A DNA stretch of 64,000 nt, from the NCBI RefSeq assembly GCF_002858805.1, contig NZ_PJZI01000006.1, positions 1 to 64,000 of the forward strand, in the 5' to 3' direction. This stretch comes from Chimaeribacter arupi (GTDB lineage: Bacteria; Pseudomonadota; Gammaproteobacteria; Enterobacterales; Enterobacteriaceae). Under the pieces are notes generated by a model. It did not search any database. It saw only the letters and a list, made by a program, of their open reading frames with translations, and was not told where the DNA came from. The position numbers and the translations under genes were made by a program. The number at the start of each line of letters is the position of its first letter. Position 1 is the first letter of the stretch. Below are positions 52,625 through 61,835 of this stretch, one piece after another.

Positions 52625-53098
52625 TTAAATACGATGTGGGCGCGTGGCGAAGAAGACCACCGCGGCGCCGAGAGCGACGATGAGCGTATCTTCAATCAGG
52701 CCGCTCTTGGTCTGCCCCATCGCTGCCATGGCCTTTTTGCGTGCCGCAAGCGTTGCATAGGCAAGTGGCACAGCGGCAGAGACAGCGATCGCTGCCCCGG
52801 TTTTTTCTTCTCCGCGGGGTGCCAATGCGGCGCCCGCAATCCCTGCACTGGCCACGCGTGCTGACAAGCCCAAAAATACGGTGCGGTCCGGCGCTGACTT
52901 CATCTTGTCGCCAAAGAGTTCACCTACGCCCATCGCTAACGCGCCGTATTTGAATAGCGGACGGTCCAGCAGCAGGAGACTGCCCGAGGTGTCGCGCCCG
53001 GCAGCGCGTGCTGTAGCCAGGGCCGCCATCGGCGTCATGGAACGGCAGCTGGCGACAAAGCCAATCAGGGCGGAATAAACAAAATCGGTTATTTTCAT
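52625..53098 (-). CDS. DUF4126 family membrane protein
   Basis: 157 aa with several hydrophobic stretches and the DUF4126-like opening YSALIGFVASCRSMTPMAAL and GxxxEDTLxxxLG end. The function of the family is unknown. CGGGAGATAACTA precedes the ATG. About 140 bases upstream is a sigma-S-like -10 element within a ~75-base block shared with the DUF4142 gene at 62 kb, so stress or stationary-phase expression is likely. Confidence 0.75.
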   Translation of the reverse strand: MKITDFVYSALIGFVASCRSMTPMAALATARAAGRDTSGSLLLLDRPLFKYGALAMGVGELFGDKMKSAPDRTVFLGLSARVASAGIAGAALAPRGEEKTGAAIAVSAAVPLAYATLAARKKAMAAMGQTKSGLIEDTLIVALGAAVVFFATRPHRI

Positions 53099-53238
53099 TA
53101 GTTATCTCCCGGATAAACAGAGGTTTTTCCTTTTAGCGCTGAGTCGCATCCTGCAATGCCACAAGGATTTTTGCAGCCGGTGCGCGCCAGGCCATTCACT
53201 GTGCGTGGCCTCGTCGGCAAATGACTATTGCAATAGTC

Positions 53239-53245
53239 AGTATAG
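53239..53245 (-). promoter_or_regulatory. Sigma-S-like -10 element upstream of DUF4126 gene
   Basis: CTATACT on the minus strand, the RpoS-preferred extended -10, inside GTTCATCTATACTGACTATT. The same context, GTTCATCTATACTGA, recurs upstream of the DUF4142 gene (62763-62769). Confidence 0.6.
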
Positions 53246-53418
53246 ATGAACGGTTTGAGACGGCTGAAATGCCGGAAGTGGGAGGCGGAGGAACGCGGAG
53301 CGCACGTCATTGCCGGGCCAAACCTCAGTGATAATCATCTGGCCGTCAGGACGAGCGGCTACAGGCTTACTCCCTTCATCGGCATGACTGTTCACCAGGA
53401 AGAGCTGATGCCGGACGG

Positions 53419-53483
53419 CCGCCCTCCGCTCATAACGGGCATCGGCTTATGTGGCGGCCCGTTTTGTGCCGGAAGCGGACGTT
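53419..53483. repeat. TGTCCGCT-family inverted repeat, copy c
   Basis: CCGCCCTCCGCTCATAACGG, then TTTTGTGCCGGAAGCGGACG. The left arm has diverged; the right arm is a near-exact match to copies b and d. Confidence 0.65.
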
Positions 53484-53673
53484 CATTAAGCCTGAGTGTG
53501 CCGTTCATCGCGTTTACTGCGGGCTGGTTTTTATCGTGATTATGTGTGAAAGACTCTTTGAAAAGGGATGATTTCACGGTAACAGAATGATGCGCCGCGT
53601 TGTTTGTAAGGCACAGCGCATCGGGTGTAAGGTGAAAAACAGGTAGCTTAACTACGCTGATTTTTGAGGCACT

Positions 53674-54525
53674 ATGTTTGACTGGGAAGACTTACGCTAT
53701 TTTTCAACTTTTGCGCAGACAGGTTCACTGGCGTCAGCGGCAAGGAAACTGGGTGTTGATCATGCCACGGTTGCCCGGCGAATAGCGTCGCTTGAAGCCT
53801 CTGTTAACCTCAGGTTGGTAGACCGGAGGCCGCGCTCCTATACCCTGACGGAAGATGGTCGCCAGGTGGCCCGCTACGGTGATCAGATGAGTGACTCTGC
53901 ATACTCATTAGAGCGGTTTTCCGGGGCAGAGCAGGGTGTAGTGGAAGGTGATGTGGTTATCGCTGCACCTCACGTGTTCATGGGCAACCTTATTGCTCCG
54001 CACATTGGCAGCTTTTACAAACAGTATCCGCGTATTCGTTTAAGCCTGACGGGAACCAAAGAACGCCTTTCTCTTGCCCGTCGTGAAGCGGACATAACCC
54101 TCGGTCTGGTTCGTCCCGTCGAGTCAGCAGTCATAACCAGACGACTCGGCCAGGTGAGTTTTACGCTTTACGGCAGTGCCGGGTATCTTGCATCAGGGCA
54201 GGAATTAAGTGTTATCGCTTACGATGATTCAGTAGCAGACACCCCACAGCAGGCGTGGCTGAAAAAGCATTGTGCAGGACGCCCCGTTGTATTTTTCAGC
54301 AATGATTTGCGTATACAGGCTATAACGGCAGCCGGTCATGCGGGTATAGCTCTGTTGCCCGATTATCTGGCAAAAGAATATCATCTTGTGCCTGTTCAAC
54401 CAGACGGTCCCGTTCTTACTCAAGACATTTGGATGAGTGTACATAAGGATGTGCGCCATGCCCGCCACATCACCCCCGTAATGGGTTTTTTAAACAGTTG
54501 CATTGAACCTGCTTATGGCTTGTGA
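53674..54525 (+). CDS. LysR family transcriptional regulator
   Basis: 283 aa with a LysR winged helix-turn-helix (MFDWEDLRYFSTFAQTGSLA) and a slightly short effector domain. It precedes, in the same orientation, an SDR gene 154 bases on, which it may control. Its coding sequence is noticeably more AT-rich than the 0-50 kb part. Confidence 0.88.
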   Translation: MFDWEDLRYFSTFAQTGSLASAARKLGVDHATVARRIASLEASVNLRLVDRRPRSYTLTEDGRQVARYGDQMSDSAYSLERFSGAEQGVVEGDVVIAAPHVFMGNLIAPHIGSFYKQYPRIRLSLTGTKERLSLARREADITLGLVRPVESAVITRRLGQVSFTLYGSAGYLASGQELSVIAYDDSVADTPQQAWLKKHCAGRPVVFFSNDLRIQAITAAGHAGIALLPDYLAKEYHLVPVQPDGPVLTQDIWMSVHKDVRHARHITPVMGFLNSCIEPAYGL

Positions 54526-54679
54526 ATTTTTGCATAACTGAAGTGTAGTAATGCGGAATATTACACAATCTGGTCTCTGACTATAATCGCCCCGCCTGAA
54601 TAACGAATGGTCAGAACGTTTCCGGTTACGCCTGGCCCGTTATCGTTTTTGTTCCCTGTCCCCCTAAAGGAAACCTTTT

Positions 54680-55420
54680 ATGATCAGTAATATCAGTGGA
54701 AAAGTCGTTGTCATCACAGGCGCCAGCAGCGGTATTGGCGAAGCCACAGCCCGCCGGTTAAGCGCAGCCGGGGCCTGTGTCGTGCTGGGCGCACGTCGGC
54801 TGGACAAGCTTAATGCCCTGGCTGAAGAAATCACTGCGGCAGGAGGAAAGGTTGAAGTAGCGAAGACGGATGTGGCAAATCTTCAGGATGTTGAGGCATT
54901 GGTAAATAAAGCGGTTGAGGTATTTGGCCGGGTCGATGTGCTCATTAATAATGCCGGTATCATGCCAAACTCCCGTCTTGATGAGCTGCAAGTTGATGAC
55001 TGGAACCGGGCGATTGATATCAACCTGAAAGGCACGCTTTATGGTATTGCTGCGGCACTTCCTTTTATGAAAGCGCAAAACAGCGGACATATTATCAACG
55101 TTTCCTCGCTCTCAGGACATCGCGTCCGTCCGACCACAGCCGTTTATTCCGCAACTAAATTTGCTGTCAGAGCCATATCTGAAGGCCTGCGCATGGAAAT
55201 GACACCTTATAATATCCGCAGCACGATTATTTCTCCGGGGCCGGTCGATACCGACTTACCGTCCAGCGTGACGAATGCGGCGGTAGCAGAGCAGGTCAGG
55301 AAGATACATGAAATAGCAATTCCTGTAGAAACGCTTGCCGACACTATCGTATTTGCGATTAGCAAGCCGGAAACGGTCGACATCAATGAAATTGTTGTTC
55401 GGCCGACAGCCATGGAATAG
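54680..55420 (+). CDS. Short-chain dehydrogenase/reductase (SDR)
   Basis: 246 aa classical SDR with TGASSGIG, NNAGIM, the catalytic Ser in VSSLSGHR and YSATK. It resembles the YdfG/serine-3-dehydrogenase-like NADP enzymes. AAAGGAAACC precedes the ATG. It lies behind a LysR regulator. Substrate unknown. Confidence 0.9.
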   Translation: MISNISGKVVVITGASSGIGEATARRLSAAGACVVLGARRLDKLNALAEEITAAGGKVEVAKTDVANLQDVEALVNKAVEVFGRVDVLINNAGIMPNSRLDELQVDDWNRAIDINLKGTLYGIAAALPFMKAQNSGHIINVSSLSGHRVRPTTAVYSATKFAVRAISEGLRMEMTPYNIRSTIISPGPVDTDLPSSVTNAAVAEQVRKIHEIAIPVETLADTIVFAISKPETVDINEIVVRPTAME

Positions 55421-55502
55421 CCCCGCAGGCACGCCGCAGTTCAAAATGCCCGGTTTGTTTTCCGGACCGGGCAGATATGAGTCAGAGCAACCAGCCCGAC
55501 CA

Positions 55503-55573
55503 TTGTCCGCTGTTCGCTCACAGCGGACATTTTGGCATTCGTCAGGCTGCTCTGTGCCAAAAACGGACATTGC
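55503..55573. repeat. TGTCCGCT-family inverted repeat, copy d
   Basis: TTGTCCGCTGTTCGCTCAC, AGCGGACAT, then TGTGCCAAAAACGGACATT. It lies between the convergent SDR and hydrolase genes and can form a hairpin from either strand. Confidence 0.75.
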
Positions 55574-55583
55574 CGTTTCACTA

Positions 55584-56468
55584 TCAGTATATATCTGTGC
55601 GCTGCTGGCAGCATGGCAACAGAAAACGCTGTAATTCAGCCGTGACTTCTTTTGGATTTTCCTCGGCCATATGGTGACCGCTGGCTATCGCCTTGCCCCG
55701 GACATCACGTGCCCAGGTTTTCCAGATACCTAATACATCGCCATATATATCTTCCAGATCATCATATTTTGACCATAAACAAAGCGTTGGGCACATAATC
55801 AGGTTTCCTTTCTGACGATCCTGAAGCTCATGTTCTTTATCAATGCTAAGACCGGCACGATAGTCCTCGAGCATCCCATGGACAGTTTCCGGATCATGAA
55901 TAGCTTTTCTGAACTCAAGGTACTCTTCATTTCCCATTGTTTCAGGCTGCCCGCCATACCATTTGTCAGGATCAGCGAGTATTGCCCGCTCCGGTTTTTC
56001 TGGCTGAGCAAAGAAGAACCAGTGATACCACTGCCGGGCAAACTTCTCATTACACCGGTTGAGGGCTTCAAGTATTGGAATGCAATCAAGTACGGCAAGC
56101 CGTGTGATTCGCTCTGGATAGTCAAGAGCGGCTCTGTAAGCTGTGTAACTTCCTCTGTCATGCCCAACAAGCGCAAATTGCTCAAAACCAAGCTGACTCA
56201 TCAACTCAATACAATCTTTTGCTTTAGCTCTTTTAGAAGAACCCGCATGATCGCGCTGATCAGCCGGCTTTGACGATTGGCCGAACCCCCGCAAATCAGG
56301 GCATACGACGGTAAATGATTTGGCTAGCTCGGGAGCCACTTTTGACCAGGTTACATGGGTACGGGGGTGTCCATGCAATAACAGAACAGGTGGCCCATTC
56401 CCCCCATAGCGCACATTGAGCTCTGCTTCTGAAAGGCTGACCCGTGTATGTGTAAATCCTTCAAACAT
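55584..56468 (-). CDS. Alpha/beta hydrolase, haloacetate dehalogenase/epoxide hydrolase-like
   Basis: 294 aa with an aspartate nucleophile in VGHDRG (D104), the HGxP oxyanion segment LLLHGHPRTH, a cap-domain His-Trp pair (H149-W150) and a C-terminal His in SGHHMAEE. In fluoroacetate dehalogenases the nucleophile is followed by two arginines that bind the carboxylate (DRxxR). Here the first is kept (R105) but the second is Tyr (Y108). The His-Trp that holds the halide is kept. It may dehalogenate a different haloacid or be an epoxide hydrolase. GGGAGG precedes the ATG. Confidence 0.82.
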   Translation of the reverse strand: MFEGFTHTRVSLSEAELNVRYGGNGPPVLLLHGHPRTHVTWSKVAPELAKSFTVVCPDLRGFGQSSKPADQRDHAGSSKRAKAKDCIELMSQLGFEQFALVGHDRGSYTAYRAALDYPERITRLAVLDCIPILEALNRCNEKFARQWYHWFFFAQPEKPERAILADPDKWYGGQPETMGNEEYLEFRKAIHDPETVHGMLEDYRAGLSIDKEHELQDRQKGNLIMCPTLCLWSKYDDLEDIYGDVLGIWKTWARDVRGKAIASGHHMAEENPKEVTAELQRFLLPCCQQRTDIY

Positions 56469-56577
56469 ATGCTGCCTCCCACGCCACTAGTGTGGGGATA
56501 ATTATAGGCTGCTGTGTAGTTGGGCACGTTGCTACATAAGGGGTTGGGCAGAATTCACCTTTCATTCGATCTGCCTG

Positions 56578-56610
56578 TTGGTCTGCTCTGTGCCGGAAGT
56601 GGGTGTTCGG
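56578..56610. repeat. TGTCCGCT-family half copy e
   Basis: TTGGTCTGCTCTGTGCCGGA followed by AGTGGGTGTT resembles only the right arm of the family. It is the weakest copy. Confidence 0.45.
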
Positions 56611-56704
56611 ATAAGCTCGTTATCGATACAACTGTTAAAAATGATGACGAATAGTGTTTATTTTTATAGGGTAACGGAGGATTCTAAAACCGGCGAGGAG
56701 TGGC

Positions 56705-57463
56705 ATGGAAGGTATTCAGAGAAGATTACGCATCGCAGCAGGACAGTTTGCGCCGGTGCGCGGCGGTATCGATGAGAATATGCATTATCACGACATGCTG
56801 ATTAAGTCCGCAGCATCCGCAGGCGTTAACCTGATCATCTTCCCTGAACTCTCTCTGACAGGTTATGAACCTGACATGGCTGAAGAGCTGGCTCTGGCTG
56901 ATGAAGCCTGTCTTAGCCCACTTCAGGTATTGTCTGACAGATACGATATGACGATTATCGCAGGTGCACCGCTGCGTGTTAAAGAGGGAAAACCGGCCAT
57001 TGGTGCCTGTGTGATTTCTTCCGGGCGGCCTGTTTTCTATTACCGAAAAATGCATCTTCACCCTGGGGAGTCCGACTATTTTTCAGTGGGTCATACGGAG
57101 TGCATTTTTAAGGAACAGGCATTTAATGTAGGCGTAGCGATATGCGCAGATGCAGGACAACCGGTGCATGCAGAACGCACGGTACAGCAGGGTGCTGACG
57201 TGTATCTGAACTCCGTGTTGAGCGCCGGTGGGTATGACAAAGATGCCGGGCAGCTTCAACATTACGCCAGACTTTACGCAATGCCCACGCTGATGGCCAA
57301 TTACTGTGGCCCGTCAGGTGGCTGGAAACCGGCAGGTAAAAGCGCCGCGTGGGATGCCAGGGGTGAACTTATCGCGCAGGCTCCGGAGGATTGTGCTGCC
57401 CTGGTTATCATGAACATTCAGGGCGGAGAGTGTTCGGGCGACGTCATCCGTCTCAATACATAA
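56705..57463 (+). CDS. Carbon-nitrogen hydrolase (nitrilase superfamily)
   Basis: 252 aa with the Glu-Lys-Cys triad of the superfamily: E48 in FPELSLTGYEP, K115 in YRKMHLHPGE and C147 in VAICADAG. Most members are amidases (omega-amidase, N-carbamyl or aliphatic amidases) rather than true nitrilases. Length and motif spacing suit an amidase. GGCGAGGAG precedes the ATG. It stands alone between repeat copies e and f. Substrate unknown. Confidence 0.88.
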   Translation: MEGIQRRLRIAAGQFAPVRGGIDENMHYHDMLIKSAASAGVNLIIFPELSLTGYEPDMAEELALADEACLSPLQVLSDRYDMTIIAGAPLRVKEGKPAIGACVISSGRPVFYYRKMHLHPGESDYFSVGHTECIFKEQAFNVGVAICADAGQPVHAERTVQQGADVYLNSVLSAGGYDKDAGQLQHYARLYAMPTLMANYCGPSGGWKPAGKSAAWDARGELIAQAPEDCAALVIMNIQGGECSGDVIRLNT

Positions 57464-57521
57464 AAGTAAGCCAGGGAAGTCCACTGTGCCTTTTAGCATT
57501 CACTTAAGAAGTGAAAAGAGA

Positions 57522-57551
57522 CATGTCCGCTTTTCGCTCAACGCGGACGTT
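57522..57551. repeat. TGTCCGCT-family inverted repeat, copy f
   Basis: ATGTCCGCTTTTCGCTCAAC followed by GCGGACGTTT: a compact hairpin form of the family between the convergent carbon-nitrogen hydrolase and ArsR genes. Confidence 0.7.
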
Positions 57552-57632
57552 TATTTTCAGCGCGCACGAGTGATACGCACAAGAACGTCCTGCCAGTGGG
57601 CGGGTGGCTTACAGGGTGGCTATAAAACAGGA

Positions 57633-57947
57633 TCACAATTCCTGCAGAGACTGGAGGATCGTCTCGTTCATTTCGCGCACTGCCTGGTCGCGCCGGCGAT
57701 AGTAGGTCCATTTGCCTACTTTGCTGGCTTCAAGCAACCCGGCATCATGCAGCGCTTTGAGACACAGCGAGGTGGCGGGCTGTGACAGCCCCGCCTTGTC
57801 CTGGATAAGACTGGCACACACACCGTACTGTTCGAAAGGGTAGAGCTGAGAATAGCCAGCAAAAGCTTCATCAGGGGCTCTAAGCCATTTCAGCACCGCA
57901 ACCCGCGTAGGGTTGGACAGTAATTTAATGGCGTTTTCTGGTGACAT
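57633..57947 (-). CDS. ArsR family transcriptional regulator
   Basis: 104 aa winged helix-turn-helix of ArsR type (LLSNPTRVAVLKWL, then AGLSQPATSLCLKALHDAGL as recognition region, then WTYYRRR wing). No CxC metal site is seen in the recognition helix, so it probably senses something other than arsenite. It follows the Old Yellow Enzyme gene by 14 bases on the same strand, so the enzyme and its likely repressor form one operon. CTGGAGATGGC precedes the ATG. Confidence 0.9.
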   Translation of the reverse strand: MSPENAIKLLSNPTRVAVLKWLRAPDEAFAGYSQLYPFEQYGVCASLIQDKAGLSQPATSLCLKALHDAGLLEASKVGKWTYYRRRDQAVREMNETILQSLQEL

Positions 57948-57961
57948 GCCATCTCCAGGTG

Positions 57962-59080
57962 TCAGGAAGAGTAAAAAGGATAATCAGTATAACCTTTTCG
58001 GGTCCCGCCATACAGCGAGGCTGTCTCTACTTTATTCAGCGGGTAGCCCGCGTTAAAACGCGCAGGTAAATCCGGATTAGCGATAAACGTGCGCCCGAAG
58101 CCGAACAGATCTCCCCAGCCCTTTTCCAGCATACGTTCGGCTTTTTCCAGGGTATAGCGGCCAGAATACATAATCGGTGAACGGAAGGTTTCCCGAAGCG
58201 CAATACGAAAACTCTCCGGCATATCCGGGCTATTATCCCAGTCAGCTTCGGCGATTGACAGATAACCCACGCCGAGTTCGTTCAGGAGCTGCGCTGCACG
58301 GATGTAGGTGGCATGCGGATCGCTCTCAACCAGCCCCAGATAGACGCGCTCTTCATCCGTACTCGAAAACAGGGGAGCAAAGCGCACACCGACGCGGTGA
58401 CTCCCGAATACGGCGCTGACTGCCTCAGTCACTTCACGCAGGAAGCGCAGGCGGTTATCAAGTGAGCCGCCATATTCATCGCTACGGAAGTTAGTGTGTT
58501 CAGAGATAAACTGATTGATCAGATAACCGTTGGCTGAATGAAGCTCAACACCGTCAAAGCCCGCTTTTTTTGCGTTCTCCGCGGCGGTACGGTACATCAC
58601 CACAATCTCTTTCACTTCCGCCGTCGTCAGTTCGCGCGGCGTGCTGGGTGCAGTCAGGATGCCGGCACCGGGCCCGGTTTCAATAAATACCCTGACGCCG
58701 GTAGCGGTAACCGGGGAGGGTGCCACGGGGGATTGCTTTTCCGGCTGAAGTTCGGTGTGGGAAACCCGGCCGACGTGCCAGAGCTGACAGAAAATGGTGC
58801 CGCCCTCTTCATGAACCGCATCGGTGACTTTTTTCCACCCTGCGATTTGCGCTTCGCTGTGTATACCGGGCGTCCAGGCATATCCCTGGCCGCGGGGTTC
58901 AATCTGCGTGCCTTCGGTGATCATAAAGCCGGCGCTGGCGCGCTGGCGGTAATAATCCACCATCATTTCCCCAGGGATGTTGCCGGGCTGCTCACTGCGG
59001 CAACGGGTCAGCGGCGGCAGGGCAATACGGTTACGGAGCGGGTAACCACCCAACTGCAGGGGAGCAAAAAGCGACGACAT
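57962..59080 (-). CDS. Old Yellow Enzyme family alkene reductase (NemA-like)
   Basis: 372 aa from the ATG at 59080 (AAGGA upstream; earlier codons lie in the leader). An FMN beta/alpha barrel of the OYE family: PLTRCRSEQPGNIPGEMMVDYY near the N-terminus, the ligand-binding pair in VELHSANGYLINQF (His and Asn), and the FMN-phosphate loop LFGFGRTFIANPDL. It uses NADPH to reduce activated alkenes, nitro compounds or maleimides. Operon with the ArsR regulator mirrors the nemR-nemA logic with a different regulator family. Confidence 0.92.
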   Translation of the reverse strand: MSSLFAPLQLGGYPLRNRIALPPLTRCRSEQPGNIPGEMMVDYYRQRASAGFMITEGTQIEPRGQGYAWTPGIHSEAQIAGWKKVTDAVHEEGGTIFCQLWHVGRVSHTELQPEKQSPVAPSPVTATGVRVFIETGPGAGILTAPSTPRELTTAEVKEIVVMYRTAAENAKKAGFDGVELHSANGYLINQFISEHTNFRSDEYGGSLDNRLRFLREVTEAVSAVFGSHRVGVRFAPLFSSTDEERVYLGLVESDPHATYIRAAQLLNELGVGYLSIAEADWDNSPDMPESFRIALRETFRSPIMYSGRYTLEKAERMLEKGWGDLFGFGRTFIANPDLPARFNAGYPLNKVETASLYGGTRKGYTDYPFYSS

Positions 59081-59212
59081 AAGTAAAATCCTTCGATAAA
59101 TAAGAGGGGGCATTATATTTAAAGATTTAAATATGTAAATGTTTAGTTTGTGCTGTTTTCCAGGCAGCCCCGGCGTGTGTGCTTCCCCCTCGCCGCCATC
59201 CGCTGGTCAGCC

Positions 59213-60049
59213 TTATGGATAAACCACCCTGTAACCGTTCTCAACCCTGAGAAGGCGGGCAAACCCGGCATGATTAAGATGCATTCCCGCAATAAGCAGT
59301 TTTTCCCTGACAGCCTGTTCAAGGAATTTTTGCCGTGTTTCTCTGGCCTGAACGAGATCAACATCAAATGCAATGCCCACCGACGGGCAGGCTGACTGGA
59401 CATGGGGAAAATGAACGAGATCGCCCCATATCATCAGGCTCTGGTCACCTGAATCAATGCGGAAGCCCATATGCCCAGGCGTATGGCCCGGCAGCCATAC
59501 AGGGCGAATCCCCGGCGTTATCTCTCTCTCACCAGCCAAACGTATCTTTCCGGCATAGGCGTTTAAAACCTTACGCGCCAGAATGAAATTACGTTTGCCG
59601 CGCTCGTTGGCGCTTTGCTGTTTTTCATCATCCAGCCAGTGTTCAACTTCAAGTGGATGAAGATAAAGCTCAGCCTTTTTGTAGACAGGCCCTCCGCGTT
59701 CATCCAGCAAGCCGCCAATATGATCGGGATGGCCGTGCGTCAATAATATTGTGTCAATCTCATCAGGGTGGATGCCAAGCATCTCTTGTTTTTCCCGGAG
59801 TTGCCCGCCTACGTGGTTATGCCCACCTGCGCCGGCATCTATCAGGATAGTGCGTCCACACCCACGGATGAGGTAACAGTTGATATGGATGTGTCCATAA
59901 TTCGCTATCCCGGCGCTGCGCTGGATACTTTCAGCTTCAGCGACCTGAATGCCTGACAGTAAATCCAGGGTTGCTTCCATTGTGCCATCGCTCAGCGCGA
60001 TGACCTCATAACTGCCGACCTGACAGGACGGAAAAAGAGCTGATTGCAT
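59213..60049 (-). CDS. MBL-fold metallo-hydrolase
   Basis: 278 aa with the metal motif THGHPDHIGG (H105, H107, D109, H110), a later His in PGHTPGHMG, an Asp in WGDLVHF and a C-terminal His in GMHLNHAGF. The layout is close to lactonase- or phosphodiesterase-like MBL proteins found next to LysR genes in proteobacteria. No signal peptide. A quorum-quenching role is possible but not supported by anything specific. AAGGG precedes the ATG. Divergent from the LysR gene at 60.2 kb. Confidence 0.85.
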   Translation of the reverse strand: MQSALFPSCQVGSYEVIALSDGTMEATLDLLSGIQVAEAESIQRSAGIANYGHIHINCYLIRGCGRTILIDAGAGGHNHVGGQLREKQEMLGIHPDEIDTILLTHGHPDHIGGLLDERGGPVYKKAELYLHPLEVEHWLDDEKQQSANERGKRNFILARKVLNAYAGKIRLAGEREITPGIRPVWLPGHTPGHMGFRIDSGDQSLMIWGDLVHFPHVQSACPSVGIAFDVDLVQARETRQKFLEQAVREKLLIAGMHLNHAGFARLLRVENGYRVVYP

Positions 60050-60205
60050 ACATACCCTTAAAGAGTGAAAACGAGCAATAACGTGGAGGATGACTTTTCA
60101 TCATGCTAAACAAGGTATTCCTCTGTTAAAATCGATATTATTTCACTGCTTAGTGATATTTTGTCACTGAGAATAAGGCCTGCACAGGCATTCAAGGCTG
60201 CTATC

Positions 60206-61096
60206 ATGCCCATGAAAATCCCCAGTAGCCGCGCTCTGCTTGTCTTTGAGGCCGCAGCAAAGCACGGTAATTTCGCCCGCGCTGCGCAGGAATTGTCACT
60301 GACCGAGGGAGCAGTCAGCCGGCAGGTAGCACGCCTTGAAACCATGCTGAATTGCAGGCTGTTTGATCGTACCGGCAGTCGCGTTAAGCTCAATCCGATT
60401 GGCGCCCGCTACGCACAACAGATACGCGAAACGCTTGAACGGCTCGAAAGGGATACCCAATCCATCATGGGTATGCCGGAAGGCAGTACCAATCTGGATA
60501 TCGCCGCACTGCCGACGTTTTCATGCCGCTGGCTGATCCCCCGCCTGCCCGGCTTTTACCTTCAGCACCCTGATATCACAGTGAACATTGCCGCCAGAAC
60601 CGATCCTTTTATTCTTGCCGGCAGTGGCTTTGACGCAGTGGTGCATTTTGATCATCCTGCATGGGCAGGCATGCATATGCAGTTTCTTTTCCAGGAAACG
60701 CTATTGCCCATCTGTCATCCAGCACTGGTTGAGAACAAAACAGATAACGCGGAATTAAATGCGCTTCCAAGGATCCACCGTCGCCAGAATCCGCAGGCAT
60801 GGCAACACTATGCGCAGGAAACCGGGATCGTGCTTGATAAGCCGGCGCAGGGCATTCGCTATGATCTCCATGAAATGTCGATTGCCGCTGCGCTGTCAGG
60901 GCAAGGCGTCGCAATGGTGCCGCGCATGTATGTAGAAAGGGAATTAAATAACGGTGAGCTTGTTGCACCCTGGCCTGAAGCCACATCATTAAGCAAAAGG
61001 TTTTTTTTAATTAAACCGGCCGAAACAAGCATTAATAACGCGGCGCTGCACGCCTTTGAGCGCTGGCTATTGGCAGAGATTAAGCAAGAAACATAA
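60206..61096 (+). CDS. LysR family regulator (GcvA-like)
   Basis: 296 aa. GcvA-type opening (SSRALLVFEAAAKHGNFARA) with a helix-turn-helix and a LysR effector domain. I take the ATG at 60206 with AAGG nine bases upstream; an ATG two codons later is equally possible. Divergent from the MBL-fold hydrolase, 156 bases between starts, so it is its likely regulator. Confidence 0.9.
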   Translation: MPMKIPSSRALLVFEAAAKHGNFARAAQELSLTEGAVSRQVARLETMLNCRLFDRTGSRVKLNPIGARYAQQIRETLERLERDTQSIMGMPEGSTNLDIAALPTFSCRWLIPRLPGFYLQHPDITVNIAARTDPFILAGSGFDAVVHFDHPAWAGMHMQFLFQETLLPICHPALVENKTDNAELNALPRIHRRQNPQAWQHYAQETGIVLDKPAQGIRYDLHEMSIAAALSGQGVAMVPRMYVERELNNGELVAPWPEATSLSKRFFLIKPAETSINNAALHAFERWLLAEIKQET

Positions 61097-61197
61097 CCTC
61101 GCCGGTACGGATAAACGCTACCCCCGGATCCATGTGCAGCCGTAACACCTCTTCCAGGCCACCCGCCACCCGAAGAGGGGGGCGTTAAGGCCCAATA

Positions 61198-61262
61198 GAC
61201 CGCTTCCCGCTCCTGGCGGACATTGCACCCGCCCCAGGCGGTTCTGTGCCGGAGTGGGCATC
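61198..61262. repeat. TGTCCGCT-family inverted repeat, copy g
   Basis: GACCGCTTCCCGCTCCTGGC, GGACATTG, then CTGTGCCGGAGTGGGCATCG. It lies between the LysR gene and the glutathione peroxidase gene. It is the rightmost copy seen. Confidence 0.55.
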
Positions 61263-61352
61263 GATCATAGAAAATGTGCCATTCTGAGCGCCCGGCGCGT
61301 ATCCTGCCTGACATAATGACCCTGCGATGTGCGTACTTCTGAGGATGCCGAC

Positions 61353-61835
61353 ATGACCGCTTTTCATCAACTGACAGCCACCAGCCTGCGTGGCCAGCTC
61401 ATCCCAATGGCCGACTACGCCGGCAAGCTGGTTATCGTGGTGAATACCGCCAGCCATTGTGGATTCACGCCACAATACGCAGGCCTTGAATCGCTCTACC
61501 AGAAATACGCTGAAAAGGGGCTGGTGGTGCTTGGTTTTCCCTGCAACCAGTTCGGTAAGCAGGAACCCGGCAGTGCTGATGACATCGCGCAGACCTGCCA
61601 CACCAACTACGGTGTGAGCTTCCCGATGTTCGGGAAAGTGGAGGTTAACGGCAGCTCAACGCACCCGGTGTTTCGTTACCTGAAAGCCGAGTTGCCCGGC
61701 GTACTGGGCAGGCGGATCACCTGGAACTTTACCAAGTTCCTGATCGGACGGGACGGTAAACCACTCAGGCGTTTTGCCCCGATCACCACCCCGGAGAAAA
61801 TGGAAGCCGCCATCCTTACGGCACTTCAACGCTAA
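61353..61835 (+). CDS. Glutathione peroxidase family (BtuE/GpxA-like)
   Basis: 160 aa with the peroxidatic Cys C36 in NTASHCGFTPQY (cysteine, not selenocysteine), Q66 in GFPCNQFG and W124 in ITWNF. A second Cys (C82) sits where thioredoxin-dependent family members have their resolving cysteine, so thioredoxin may be the reductant. It reduces hydrogen and organic peroxides in the cytoplasm. GAGG lies eight bases before the ATG. Confidence 0.92.
   Translation: MTAFHQLTATSLRGQLIPMADYAGKLVIVVNTASHCGFTPQYAGLESLYQKYAEKGLVVLGFPCNQFGKQEPGSADDIAQTCHTNYGVSFPMFGKVEVNGSSTHPVFRYLKAELPGVLGRRITWNFTKFLIGRDGKPLRRFAPITTPEKMEAAILTALQR

Larger units (their letters stand above)
53099..53673. other. Gene-free region with stress-type promoter and repeat copy c
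   Basis: 575 bases. It contains the putative promoter of the DUF4126 gene (about 53205-53295, minus strand), the inverted repeat copy c (53419-53483) and the upstream region of the LysR gene at 53674. No other gene seen. Confidence 0.5.

Noticed and set aside
52349..52864. 171-codon plus-strand frame overlapping the dehydrogenase relic and the DUF4126 gene
   Set aside because: Only its middle part resembles a dehydrogenase; the rest is antisense to DUF4126. Treated as part of a pseudogene.
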